A stretch of DNA of 12,436 bases from Thermoflexales bacterium (GTDB lineage Bacteria; Chloroflexota; Anaerolineae; Fen-1058). Shown here one piece after another: positions 6,319 through 12,436 of the stretch. Made by a program: the position numbers and the translations under genes. Within the stretch, counting starts at the first letter, position 1. Every line of letters starts with the position of its first letter. Under the pieces are notes generated by a model. It was given only the letters and a program-made list of their open reading frames with translations, made no database searches and was not told the DNA's origin. The stretch is taken from contig JADGQE010000068.1 of the NCBI GenBank assembly GCA_017882055.1, forward strand, positions 1 to 12,436. Direction: 5' to 3'.

Positions 6319-8694
6319 ATGAGCATCGGGTATCGCAAAATCTTACGTGATCTGTGGCATAGCAAAGGTCGCACCCTGCTGGCCGTGTTGAGCATCACCA
6401 TCGGTGTGTTTGCCGTGGGCGTGGTCACCGGCATGAATGACTTTCTGCCGACGAACATGACGCGTAGTTATCGTGAATCGAATCCCGCGCACTTGATCCT
6501 CTACCTCAACGGCACGGTTGACGACCATGTCGTCCATAACTTGACGCACGTAACGGGCGTCGCCGCAACCGAGGGGGTCATTCAGTTCGGCGCGCGTTGG
6601 CGGCCTGATGCCAATACGCCCTGGCGTGATGTGACCATCTATGCGGTAGCAGACTACACCCATCAGCAATTTGATCGACTGGAACTGCTCAACGGCCAAT
6701 GGCCGGAGGCGCGCACACTGGTACCAGAGCACACAACCCTGGAATCTTTCAATCTGCCACCCAGCGGCTCCATCACACTACAGATCGACGATCGTGAACA
6801 CACCGTTGCCTATGCCGGAACGATCCGCGATTTGCAGGTTTATCCACCGGCCTTTGGCGGGGATGCCGCCTTCTTCGCCAGCCGCGATCTGGTTGAACGC
6901 TTGTTTGGCACAAGCGACTTCGATGTGATCAAGGCCCAAATCCCCAATTTCTCACAGGATTCGGCCCAGGAAACGCTGCAGGCGATCAAACATCAGCTGA
7001 GCAAGAGCGGCATGTCGATCGGATACTCACGCATTCAAGATCCTGGCCGCCACTTCAATCAAGACCTGGTCGATTCCGTCACGCTGATTCTGGGCGTTCT
7101 GGCGATCCTGTCTTTAGCTTTAGGACTGTTCTTGGTTGTCAATACGATCAATGCCATCATCGCGCAGCAAATGCCGCAAATTGGCGTCATGAAAGCAGTC
7201 GGCGCTGTTACACCCCAGCTGCTGCAGCTCTATCTGAGCGGGGTAGCGTTTTATGGGGCGCTGGCGCTGCTGATCGCCGTGCCACTCGGCGGCTTATTAG
7301 CTTACGCCCTCGGCAGTATGCTGCTCGGCTTATTGAACGTGCCGCCCGAACCGTTCCGGTTCTCGACTTCGGCGGTCACGGCGCAAATTGTCGTGGGATT
7401 GTTCGCGCCGCTACTGGCCGGATTATGGCCGGTCTTGATGGGTGTGCGCATCACCGTGCGTGAAGCCATCAGCAGCTACGGCATTGGCACCGGTTACGGG
7501 CGCGGTCTATTCGATCGGTTTATCAGCCGGATTCGTGGGCTGCCGCGTCCGCTGGCCTTGACACTGCGCAATACCTTCCGGTGCAAGGGCCGCGTGGTGT
7601 TAACGCAGATCACATTGGTGACAGCCGGCATCGTCTTCATCATGGTCGTCAGCGTCAACGAGTCGTTCACCTCAACGCTCGTCTCGGTGTATCGCTCGCT
7701 GGGTATGGATGCCTTTGTCATCTTTAACCAGAACATCCGGATCGAAGAAGCCGAGTCGATCATCGCTGCTGTGCCGGGCGTCAGCCAGGTCGAGATGCGG
7801 GGCTTCCGCACCTGCACCGCTTTGGTCCACAAAGATGATCTGGCCGGTGAGCGAGTGTATGTGAACGGCGTATCGCCGCAAAAGACGCTCTTTCAACCGA
7901 TTATGACTCAAGGCCGCTGGCTGCTGCCCGAAGACGATCATGCGCTGGTGCTGAATCAGAAATTGCTGGACAAGCTGAAGGTTAATGTCGGCGACAAGAT
8001 CACGATCGATATGGACGCCGCTGGAAAATCCGAATGGACGATCGTGGGGGGCGTTTTTGATCTCAGCAATAACCAAACCACCGCTTATGTGCCGCGCGAT
8101 GTTTTCCTGCGAGACACCGCCAGCCTCGATCGCGCCTCATTCGGCTTTATCGTCATGCCGCAGCACGATGCCGCTTTTCAGAAGCAAGTCGCCGACCGGC
8201 TTCGCGCCGATCTTGAGGCCCGCGGCTATCACATCGGCGAAGTTGTCACGGCCGGCGAGCAGCTCCACAACAGCCAGAATCAATTCGACATCCTGGTGAT
8301 GTTGTTGATGGTCATGTCGGGCTTGATCGCTTTGGTCGGCAGCATCGGGTTGGCGGGTACGCTGTCGATCAACGTGCTGGAACGACGGCGTGAAATTGGC
8401 GTGATGCGGGCCATCGGCGCATCATCGTTCACGGTGGCCAGCCTGTTTGTCGGCGAGGGACTGATGCTGGGTCTGCTGGCCTGGTTGATCGCGATACCGT
8501 TGAGTATGCCTGTGGGTAATTTATTTGCACAGGCCATCAGCGGTGTCATCAAATTCGACGTGATCTATCAGTTCTCGTGGACCGGTGCACTGACCTGGTT
8601 GATCATCATTGTGGTGCTGTCAATTCTGGGTAGCGTGCTGCCGGCTATCCGTGCGACGCGGGTCAGTGTGCGCGAAAGCCTGGCTTACGAGTAA
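6319..8694 (+). CDS. ABC transporter permease with two FtsX-type halves
   Basis: This membrane protein couples ATP hydrolysis by the upstream ATPase to export or extracellular work. It has 791 residues in two FtsX/MacB-like halves. In half one, helix 1 (about 19-40) is followed by an outside domain (about 41-250) and helices at about 252-280, 305-337 and 354-377. In half two, helix 5 (about 425-446) is followed by an outside domain (about 447-655) and helices at about 656-685, 705-737 and 754-778. Each half has the cytoplasmic coupling segment expected to touch the ATPase: QIGVMKAVGA in half one and REIGVMRAIGA in half two. MacB has four helices; this eight-helix layout is seen in large Gram-positive and Chloroflexota permeases of this superfamily. 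The start is ATG 6319 with a weak GAGG (6310-6313). The substrate could be a peptide, lipid or drug and cannot be told from sequence. Confidence 0.9.
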   Translation: MSIGYRKILRDLWHSKGRTLLAVLSITIGVFAVGVVTGMNDFLPTNMTRSYRESNPAHLILYLNGTVDDHVVHNLTHVTGVAATEGVIQFGARWRPDANTPWRDVTIYAVADYTHQQFDRLELLNGQWPEARTLVPEHTTLESFNLPPSGSITLQIDDREHTVAYAGTIRDLQVYPPAFGGDAAFFASRDLVERLFGTSDFDVIKAQIPNFSQDSAQETLQAIKHQLSKSGMSIGYSRIQDPGRHFNQDLVDSVTLILGVLAILSLALGLFLVVNTINAIIAQQMPQIGVMKAVGAVTPQLLQLYLSGVAFYGALALLIAVPLGGLLAYALGSMLLGLLNVPPEPFRFSTSAVTAQIVVGLFAPLLAGLWPVLMGVRITVREAISSYGIGTGYGRGLFDRFISRIRGLPRPLALTLRNTFRCKGRVVLTQITLVTAGIVFIMVVSVNESFTSTLVSVYRSLGMDAFVIFNQNIRIEEAESIIAAVPGVSQVEMRGFRTCTALVHKDDLAGERVYVNGVSPQKTLFQPIMTQGRWLLPEDDHALVLNQKLLDKLKVNVGDKITIDMDAAGKSEWTIVGGVFDLSNNQTTAYVPRDVFLRDTASLDRASFGFIVMPQHDAAFQKQVADRLRADLEARGYHIGEVVTAGEQLHNSQNQFDILVMLLMVMSGLIALVGSIGLAGTLSINVLERRREIGVMRAIGASSFTVASLFVGEGLMLGLLAWLIAIPLSMPVGNLFAQAISGVIKFDVIYQFSWTGALTWLIIIVVLSILGSVLPAIRATRVSVRESLAYE

Positions 8695-8701
8695 AGGGAA
8701 A

Positions 8702-8738
8702 CAAGCCGGCAAGGAAACGAGATTACCTTGTCCGGTTG
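8702..8738 (+). other. Intercistronic hairpin between permease and first fusion-protein gene
   Basis: CCGGCAAGG (8706-8714) pairs with CCTTGTCCGG (8726-8735) with one bulged T. CAA/TTG extends the stem around a bulged G. The stem ends next to the GGAGG ribosome-binding site (8740-8744) of the next gene. With no T run behind it, it is more likely an RNA-processing, stability or translation-control element than a terminator. Confidence 0.5.
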
Positions 8739-8751
8739 TGGAGGAATTGAG

Positions 8752-9906
8752 ATGAAGAAGTCTGTAATAGTTATAGGTTTCATGCTGTTAGCCATATTGG
8801 TCGCCGCGTGCGGTGGCGGACCGGCTCCGGCGACACCCACCCCGGGCGCCGCGCTGCCGCCCGTGATCGACAACGCCGCGATCAAGGCCGAAGGAAAATT
8901 GGAGCCTGTGCAATCGGCCAACTTGAGCTTCGCCACCAGCGGCGAAGTCACCGAAGTGCTGGTGAAGGAAGGCGATACCGTTAAAGCCAATGACTTGATC
9001 GCACGGCTGCGGGCCGATGCGCAACAAGCCGCCGTGGCCCGCGCCGAAGCCGGAGTGGCCGTCGCCAAAGCGAGCCTCGCCAAATACCAGGAGCAGCTGC
9101 CGCAATTGATCGCCTCGGCGGAAGCCGACATTCAAGCGGCTCAGGCGCAGATCGCGGCCGCCTCCGCCAGGCGCGATAATCGGGCTTCGATCGCTTCAGC
9201 CGAGGCAGCGCTGGCGCAAGCCGTCCTCAATCAAAAGCAAGTGCAGGATGCTTACGATGACATCCTCAAGCATCCAGCGTTGCTAGGCCCCACGGAAGAA
9301 CGCGCACGGCTGATGTTGGAGAATGCTAAACGCGCCACTCAAGCAGCGCAGCTACGGCTCAATCAGTTGAAGGCCGGCTCGATGAATGATCGCGCGAATG
9401 CGGCTGAAGTTGCGGCGGCAGAAGCTCAATTGCAGGCGGTGCAAGCGAACCTGGACGAACTCAAGGCCGAAGCGAATGATCAACCGAATCCAACCTATGC
9501 GGCCGCGGTGCACCAGGCCGAAGCCGCGTTGAAGTCCGCCCAGACCCGGTTGGCCGATACCGAGCTGCGCGCGCCCTTCGCCGGAACGATTGCCCAGGCC
9601 ACCCTCAAGGTCGGGGAAACCGCAGCGCCGGGATCAGCCATCATCGTGCTGGCCGATTTCTCCGGCTGGCAGATCGAGACCGATGACCTGACCGAAATCA
9701 AAGTGCCGGCGATCACGATCGGGCAGGGCGTCACCGTCAAATTCGATGCGCTGCCGGACGTTGCGCTGAAAGGCAAAGTGCAAGCCATCGGCCAACTGTA
9801 TCAAGAGAAGAGCGGCGACATCGTCTATCCGGTCAAGATCAATCTGGTCGACGTCGATCCGGCGCTGCGCTGGGGCATGACGGCTCAGGTCACTTTCGCG
9901 CAGTAA
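8752..9906 (+). CDS. Membrane fusion lipoprotein, HlyD/MacA family (first of two)
   Basis: This is the periplasmic-side (or, in a monoderm cell, cell-surface) adaptor of the ABC exporter. The lipoprotein signal is MKKSVIVIGF to LVAAC with the lipidated Cys at residue 20, followed by a Pro/Thr/Ala linker to about 38. A biotinyl-lipoyl-like half domain covers about 42-90 (GEVTEVLVKEGDTVKANDLIA). A long Ala/Gln/Glu-rich alpha-helical hairpin with heptad character runs about 90-285. The returning lipoyl segment (LRAPFAGTIAQATLKVGE) and beta-barrel follow, ending in RWGMTAQVTFAQ. The 384 residues fit MacA-like proteins. ATG 8752 has GGAGG seven bases upstream; an in-frame TTG at 8728 lies inside a hairpin and is rejected. 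It follows the permease by 57 bases and is paralogous to the next gene. No TolC-type outer-membrane gene is present. Confidence 0.9.
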   Translation: MKKSVIVIGFMLLAILVAACGGGPAPATPTPGAALPPVIDNAAIKAEGKLEPVQSANLSFATSGEVTEVLVKEGDTVKANDLIARLRADAQQAAVARAEAGVAVAKASLAKYQEQLPQLIASAEADIQAAQAQIAAASARRDNRASIASAEAALAQAVLNQKQVQDAYDDILKHPALLGPTEERARLMLENAKRATQAAQLRLNQLKAGSMNDRANAAEVAAAEAQLQAVQANLDELKAEANDQPNPTYAAAVHQAEAALKSAQTRLADTELRAPFAGTIAQATLKVGETAAPGSAIIVLADFSGWQIETDDLTEIKVPAITIGQGVTVKFDALPDVALKGKVQAIGQLYQEKSGDIVYPVKINLVDVDPALRWGMTAQVTFAQ

Positions 9907-9913
9907 TTTTATT

Positions 9914-9997
9914 ACCACCAAGACACCAAGGCACAAAGTCTTCTGTTGGTGGATCACCTGTTTCCTCAAGCTCTTGGTGACTTAGTGTCTTAGTGGT
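9914..9997. repeat. Imperfect inverted repeat of 8-base CACCAAGA units between the fusion-protein genes
   Basis: The left arm 9914-9938 is three tandem units close to CACCAAGA, CACCAAGG and CACAAAG. The right arm 9973-9997 is its reverse complement with about four mismatches, leaving a loop of about 34 bases. The unit resembles the CACGGAGA repeat at 1049-1089 (shared pattern CAC-N-R-AG-R). Such ACCAC-NNAG-RCAC-NNAG repeats are a familiar unexplained sight in environmental genomes. The spacer 9907-10029 holds nothing else except GAGG (10018-10021) for the next gene. Confidence 0.7.
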
Positions 9998-10029
9998 TAA
10001 ACCCATCGCAACAAAATGAGGTTCATATC

Positions 10030-11199
10030 ATGAATAAAAAACTTGTAGTCATCATCGGCGTTTTGATCCTGACGAGTTTCTCGCTCAGCGCGTGCGGCGC
10101 CACGCCGACCGCGGTGGCAGCGCCATCAGCGGTGGCGGCCCCGGCCACGACTGTGACTCTGGCTGAGACGGGCACAACGGCCGAAGGCCGAATTCTGCCC
10201 TTGCAATCGGCCAACCTGAGCTTCAGCGTCGGCGGACAGGTCGCCGAGATTCCGGTCAAAGAAGGCGACACCGTCAAAGCGGGGGACGTGATCGCGCGGC
10301 TCAGGAATGAGTCGCTGCGCGCGGCCGTGGCTGAAGCGCAAACCGGAGTCGATTCCGCCAGGGCCGCTCAGGCCAACTATCAGAGGCAGCTGCCCAGGCA
10401 AATCGCCGCAGCCGAAGCCGAGGTGCAAGCGGCGCAAGCCCGGCAGGCGGGCGCGTCGGCAGGCCGCAATAATCAAGCCGCCATCATCGAGGCCGAAGCC
10501 ACCCTGGCGCAGGCCAAATACAGCCAGCAGCAACTGGAAACGGCCCTGCAACTGATGTACCTATACAAACAACAAGACAGCAAGGGTGCCGGCGACATCC
10601 GCTTGCAGCTGCAGAGCGCTATCGAGGCGACGCAGGCCGCACAGGCCCGCCTCAATGCGTTGAAGATCGGCTCGTTGAGCGATCGCGCCAGCGTCGCGCA
10701 GATCGCGGCGGCCTCGGCCAGTGAAGCCGCCGCCCAGGTGCGGCTCGATCAGCTGAAGGCCGAAGCCGCAGGCAAAACCGTGGACACTTATGCCGCAGCG
10801 ACCAAACAGGCCGAAGCGGGATTGCTGGCTGCGCAACTGGCCTTGTCGGAAACTGAGATCAAAGCGCCCTTCGCCGGGACGATTGCGAAGATCAACCTCA
10901 AGTTGGGCGAGCAAGCGGCGGCGGGGATACCGGCGATGGTGCTGGCCGATCTCTCGGGCTGGCGCGTCGAGACGAATGATCTGACTGAAATCAAAGTGCC
11001 TTCGATCAAGGCGGGGCAGCCAGTCACCGTCAAAGTCGATGCGCTGCCGGACATCGAGTTGAAGGGCAAAGTGGAATCGATCGGTGAAGTATCACAACTC
11101 AAGAGCGGCGATGTGGTCTACACGGTCAAGGTCAGCCTGGTCGATAACGATCCGCGTTTGCGCTGGGGCATGACGGTGGTCGTCAAGTTCGGGCAGTAA
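10030..11199 (+). CDS. Membrane fusion lipoprotein, HlyD/MacA family (second of two)
   Basis: This is a second adaptor for the same ABC exporter. Its 389 residues start with a lipoprotein signal ending in LSAC (Cys22), followed by an Ala/Pro/Thr linker to about 42. The lipoyl half domain (about 50-95) contains PLQSANLSFSVGGQVAEIPV, a long alpha-helical hairpin runs about 96-290, the second lipoyl half reads APFAGTIAKINLKLGEQ, and the C-terminal barrel ends RWGMTVVVKFGQ. It aligns along its whole length with the preceding gene, most strongly in the C-terminal 70 residues (LTEIKVP, DALPD, KGKV, LRWGMT), so the two are tandem paralogues. ATG 10030 has GAGG eight bases upstream. The spacer is 123 bases and holds a repeat hairpin, which may lower its transcription relative to the first copy. 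Its last 34 codons recur, diverged, at 12203-12307. Confidence 0.9.
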   Translation: MNKKLVVIIGVLILTSFSLSACGATPTAVAAPSAVAAPATTVTLAETGTTAEGRILPLQSANLSFSVGGQVAEIPVKEGDTVKAGDVIARLRNESLRAAVAEAQTGVDSARAAQANYQRQLPRQIAAAEAEVQAAQARQAGASAGRNNQAAIIEAEATLAQAKYSQQQLETALQLMYLYKQQDSKGAGDIRLQLQSAIEATQAAQARLNALKIGSLSDRASVAQIAAASASEAAAQVRLDQLKAEAAGKTVDTYAAATKQAEAGLLAAQLALSETEIKAPFAGTIAKINLKLGEQAAAGIPAMVLADLSGWRVETNDLTEIKVPSIKAGQPVTVKVDALPDIELKGKVESIGEVSQLKSGDVVYTVKVSLVDNDPRLRWGMTVVVKFGQ

Positions 11200-11328
11200 G
11201 CAACGCATTGCTTCGCACAACGAGCAAACGGAAGCATCCCATAGATCATGCGTGATCTATGGGACGCTTTTTTAGCGCTCTCCAACCGCGTCCTCGCGGC
11301 GGGAGCACTGTGGTACACGTGTGCCGTG
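11095..11328 (+). repeat. Direct repeat, left copy (fusion-protein tail, terminator, palindrome start)
   Basis: These 234 bases recur at 12203-12436 with constant offset 1108 and no indels. I count about 14 differences (roughly 94% identity), clustered in the first 155 bases; the last 80 bases are identical. The left boundary is CAACTCAAG; the right end is set by the window edge. Confidence 0.92.
11234..11273 (+). terminator. Intrinsic terminator of the ABC export operon
   Basis: GCATCCCATAGATCA (11234-11248) pairs with TGATCTATGGGACGC (11253-11267). The stem is 15 base pairs with a single A-C mismatch, the loop is TGCG, and six Ts follow (11268-11273). It lies 34 bases after the stop of the second fusion-protein gene. 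Confidence 0.92.
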
Positions 11329-11446
11329 CTGGGCGCGGCCCAGTGCAGGCATCCTGCGGATGACCATCGCAGGACACCGCACAGGCCCGCCGCACTGCGC
11401 GGGTGCAAGTGTGTGTTGAACCGTCCGCGAGGACGCGGGCTTGGAG
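11280..11446. repeat. 167-base imperfect palindrome (cruciform or MITE-like element)
   Basis: The outer arms CTCCAA plus CCGCGTCCTCGCGG (11280-11299) match CCGCGAGGACGCGG plus GC plus TTGGAG (11425-11446) as inverted repeats, broken only by a 2-base bulge. A central hairpin TCCTGCG/CGCAGGA (11352-11358 with 11368-11374) has the same midpoint (about 11363), and intermediate stretches such as GTGC/GCAC (11343-11346 with 11379-11382) pair in register. A sub-palindrome around ACACGTGT lies near 11315-11322. There is no transposase gene and no obvious target duplication. A second copy begins at 12388 and is cut by the window end. The open frame across it is judged non-coding. Confidence 0.7.
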
Positions 11447-11481
11447 CCTTATATATGGAAGAGGGAAGCGACAAATTCGTG

Positions 11482-11487
11482 TATAAT
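11482..11487 (+). promoter_or_regulatory. Candidate -10 box for the toxin-antitoxin pair
   Basis: A perfect TATAAT lies 60 bases before the antitoxin start, just after the GC-rich palindrome. No convincing -35 box is seen at 16-18 bases, so regulation by a bound factor or a weak promoter is possible. Confidence 0.45.
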
Positions 11488-11547
11488 TATCTTGCTTAGG
11501 TTGATTTGCTAACGATACCATTCGCACCAGCCAGAGAAGAGCCAACT

Positions 11548-11808
11548 ATGCTTGCCACTAAACTCAAAGGCCAGATTACACCCAATCGCCAATTGATTGT
11601 CGATGTTCCGCGTGACATTTCGCCCGGCGCGGTCGAGGTCATCCTGTTACACGCCGCACCGGCCAAAGCGACTAAACGGCAAACTCGTCGCAGGGCCGCG
11701 CATCCAGCTTTTGGGTTATGGGCCAGGCGCACCGACTTGATCGATTCGGCGGAGTATGCAGCTCAACTCCGACAGAAGGTTGAACAGCGCACCAATGGCA
11801 ATAACTGA
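11548..11808 (+). CDS. VapB-like antitoxin
   Basis: The 86-residue product has the layout of VapB-type antitoxins. A short strand-rich N-terminal DNA-binding-like part (about 1-37: LKGQITPNRQLIVDVP, then PGAVEVILLH) is followed by a basic linker and a C-terminal toxin-wrapping helix with the motif PAFGLWARRTDLIDSAEYA (about 53-71). PAFGxWxxR followed by a DSAEYxxxLR helix is common in antitoxins paired with PIN toxins. It would neutralise the toxin encoded next and repress the pair's promoter. ATG 11548 is chosen over an in-frame TTG at 11506; the ribosome-binding site is poor (GAGAAGAG, 11533-11540). The gene overlaps the toxin start by 14 bases, the usual coupled arrangement. Substrate and specificity are unknown. 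Confidence 0.75.
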   Translation: MLATKLKGQITPNRQLIVDVPRDISPGAVEVILLHAAPAKATKRQTRRRAAHPAFGLWARRTDLIDSAEYAAQLRQKVEQRTNGNN

Positions 11809-12190
11809 CATTCAGTGGTTGTTGGACACATCCATTCTGGTCGATATCCTGCGTGGTCACACTCCGGCACGTACCTGGATTGACTCATTGCCGGAGCCGA
11901 CACGTTCGATCTCGGTCATTACTGGCGCAGAGCTGTTAGCCGGCTGCCGCAACCAACGAGAGCAGCGCGCAGTCGAGCGCGAACTCAATCTTTACACGCT
12001 GATCTGGGTCGAGGAAAACATCTCACAAGCCGCGTTCGATTTATATAAGCGTTTTCATCTGAGCCACGGACCGGGCTTTCTCGATTGTGTGATTGCCGCA
12101 ACGGCGATCACACACGGTTGTCGCCTGGCTACCCTTAATCTGAAACATTTCGCAGCCCTGCCTGGCGTGCAGGTGCAGCGACCCTATTAG
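11795..12190 (+). CDS. VapC-like PIN-domain toxin ribonuclease
   Basis: The 131-residue protein is a single PIN domain, a metal-dependent ribonuclease that in VapC toxins cuts tRNA or rRNA when free of its antitoxin. The acidic residues expected in the active site are visible: Asp11 in LLDTSILVD, Glu46 in ITGAELLAG and Asp97 in FLDCVIAATA. The fourth position is Asn115 in TLNLKHF, where many VapCs have Asp or Asn. The length is typical (about 125-140). I choose ATG 11795, which overlaps the antitoxin's end by 14 bases and starts MAITDIQWLLD; an in-frame ATG at 11756 would add 13 unconserved residues from within the antitoxin gene. It is coupled to the upstream antitoxin. The stop lies 12 bases before the right direct-repeat copy, so the pair sits exactly between repeats. 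Confidence 0.85.
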   Translation: MAITDIQWLLDTSILVDILRGHTPARTWIDSLPEPTRSISVITGAELLAGCRNQREQRAVERELNLYTLIWVEENISQAAFDLYKRFHLSHGPGFLDCVIAATAITHGCRLATLNLKHFAALPGVQVQRPY

Positions 12191-12202
12191 CACAGCACTA
12201 CG

Positions 12203-12307
12203 CAACTCAAGAGCGGCGACGTGGTGAATACGGTCAAGGTCAGCCTGGTCGATACCAATCCGCGTTTGCGCTGGGGCATGACAGTGGTCGTCAAGTTCGG
12301 GCAGTAA
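12203..12307 (+). pseudogene. 3' remnant of a third membrane fusion protein gene
   Basis: This short frame encodes the last 34 residues of a HlyD/MacA-type protein plus stop (LKSGDVVNTVKVSLVDTNP, then RLRWGMTVVVKFGQ). It differs from the end of the gene at 10030-11199 at three residues (Tyr to Asn, Asn-Asp to Thr-Asn) and at seven bases. It has no start codon, signal or upstream domains; the sequence before it is the toxin gene in another frame. It is a broken copy, either a truncated third paralogue or the end of a duplicated segment. Confidence 0.85.
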
Positions 12308-12341
12308 GCAACGGATTGCTTCGCACAACGGATAAACGGAA

Positions 12342-12381
12342 GCGTCCCATAGATCGAGCGTGATCTATGGGACGCTTTTTT
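12342..12381 (+). terminator. Intrinsic terminator, duplicated copy
   Basis: GCGTCCCATAGATC (12342-12355) pairs perfectly over 14 bases with GATCTATGGGACGC (12362-12375), with a 6-base loop and six Ts. In this copy the A-C mismatch of the left copy is a G-C pair. It would stop transcripts coming from the toxin-antitoxin pair. Confidence 0.88.
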
Positions 12382-12436
12382 AGCGCTCTCCAACCGCGTC
12401 CTCGCGGCGGGAGCACTGTGGTACACGTGTGCCGTG

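Larger units (their letters stand above)
12203..12436 (+). repeat. Direct repeat, right copy (cut by window end)
   Basis: This is the partner of 11095-11328. It carries the fusion-protein tail remnant, a terminator and the first 49 bases of the palindrome, after which the window ends. The repeat probably continues beyond the edge. Confidence 0.9.

Noticed and set aside
8728..8751. In-frame TTG start extending the first fusion protein by eight residues
   Set aside because: The TTG lies inside a stable hairpin with no ribosome-binding site, whereas ATG 8752 has GGAGG at good spacing and gives a clean lipoprotein signal.
9914..9938. Possible CRISPR repeat
   Set aside because: The units are 8 bases long, directly adjacent, without spacers, and form an inverted repeat.
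11248..11499. An 83-codon plus-strand open frame starting in the terminator
   Set aside because: It begins in the terminator loop region and runs through the palindrome. Its odd composition (many Cys, Arg, Gly) and lack of a ribosome-binding site argue against coding.

Overview
The window looks like a metagenomic or draft bacterial contig in which every credible gene lies on the + strand. A member of the Chloroflexota (Anaerolineae-like) is my best guess. This rests on gene style: lipoprotein-type membrane fusion proteins with no outer-membrane partner, a duplicated FtsX-type permease, and a VapBC module of the kind common in that phylum. No rRNA or marker gene confirms it, so the assignment is tentative.

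Region 1 (2-4278) looks metabolic. It opens with the 3' two thirds of an aldehyde dehydrogenase resembling 1-pyrroline-5-carboxylate dehydrogenase. A hairpin-bearing spacer follows, then a tight cluster: a lipoprotein that may have two PsbP/Mog1-like halves, CoA-transferase subunit A, a 112-residue DUF6922-like protein, and CoA-transferase subunit B. The small protein's stop codon overlaps the subunit B start (TGATG). A clear intrinsic terminator ends the cluster. An antitoxin-like gene translationally coupled between two CoA-transferase subunits is unexpected.

Region 2 (4287-4961) is a separate transcription unit. A 101-107 base structured inverted repeat is followed by a good sigma70-type promoter, a strong ribosome-binding site, a 127-residue SpeD-fold protein and its own terminator. 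The protein keeps the Ser/His/Cys spacing of pyruvoyl S-adenosylmethionine decarboxylases but has Thr before the candidate pyruvoyl Ser. It may be a neofunctionalised decarboxylase.

Region 3 (5039-11273) is an ABC export operon of the MacAB/LolCDE type. It has an ATPase fused to a C-terminal cyclic-nucleotide-binding-like domain, an eight-helix FtsX-type permease, and two successive lipoprotein membrane fusion proteins that are paralogues. A strong intrinsic terminator closes it. The ATPase would drive the permease, the fusion proteins would act on the outer face, and the cNMP-like domain could gate the transporter.

Region 4 (11095-12436) is a repeat region. A 234-base direct repeat (about 94% identical, offset 1108, no indels) carries the last 34 codons of the second fusion protein, its terminator and the start of a 167-base palindrome. 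Between the two copies sits a VapB/VapC-like toxin-antitoxin pair. The right copy is cut off by the window edge, so either a third fusion-protein gene was destroyed here or a 1.1 kb unit is tandemly duplicated.
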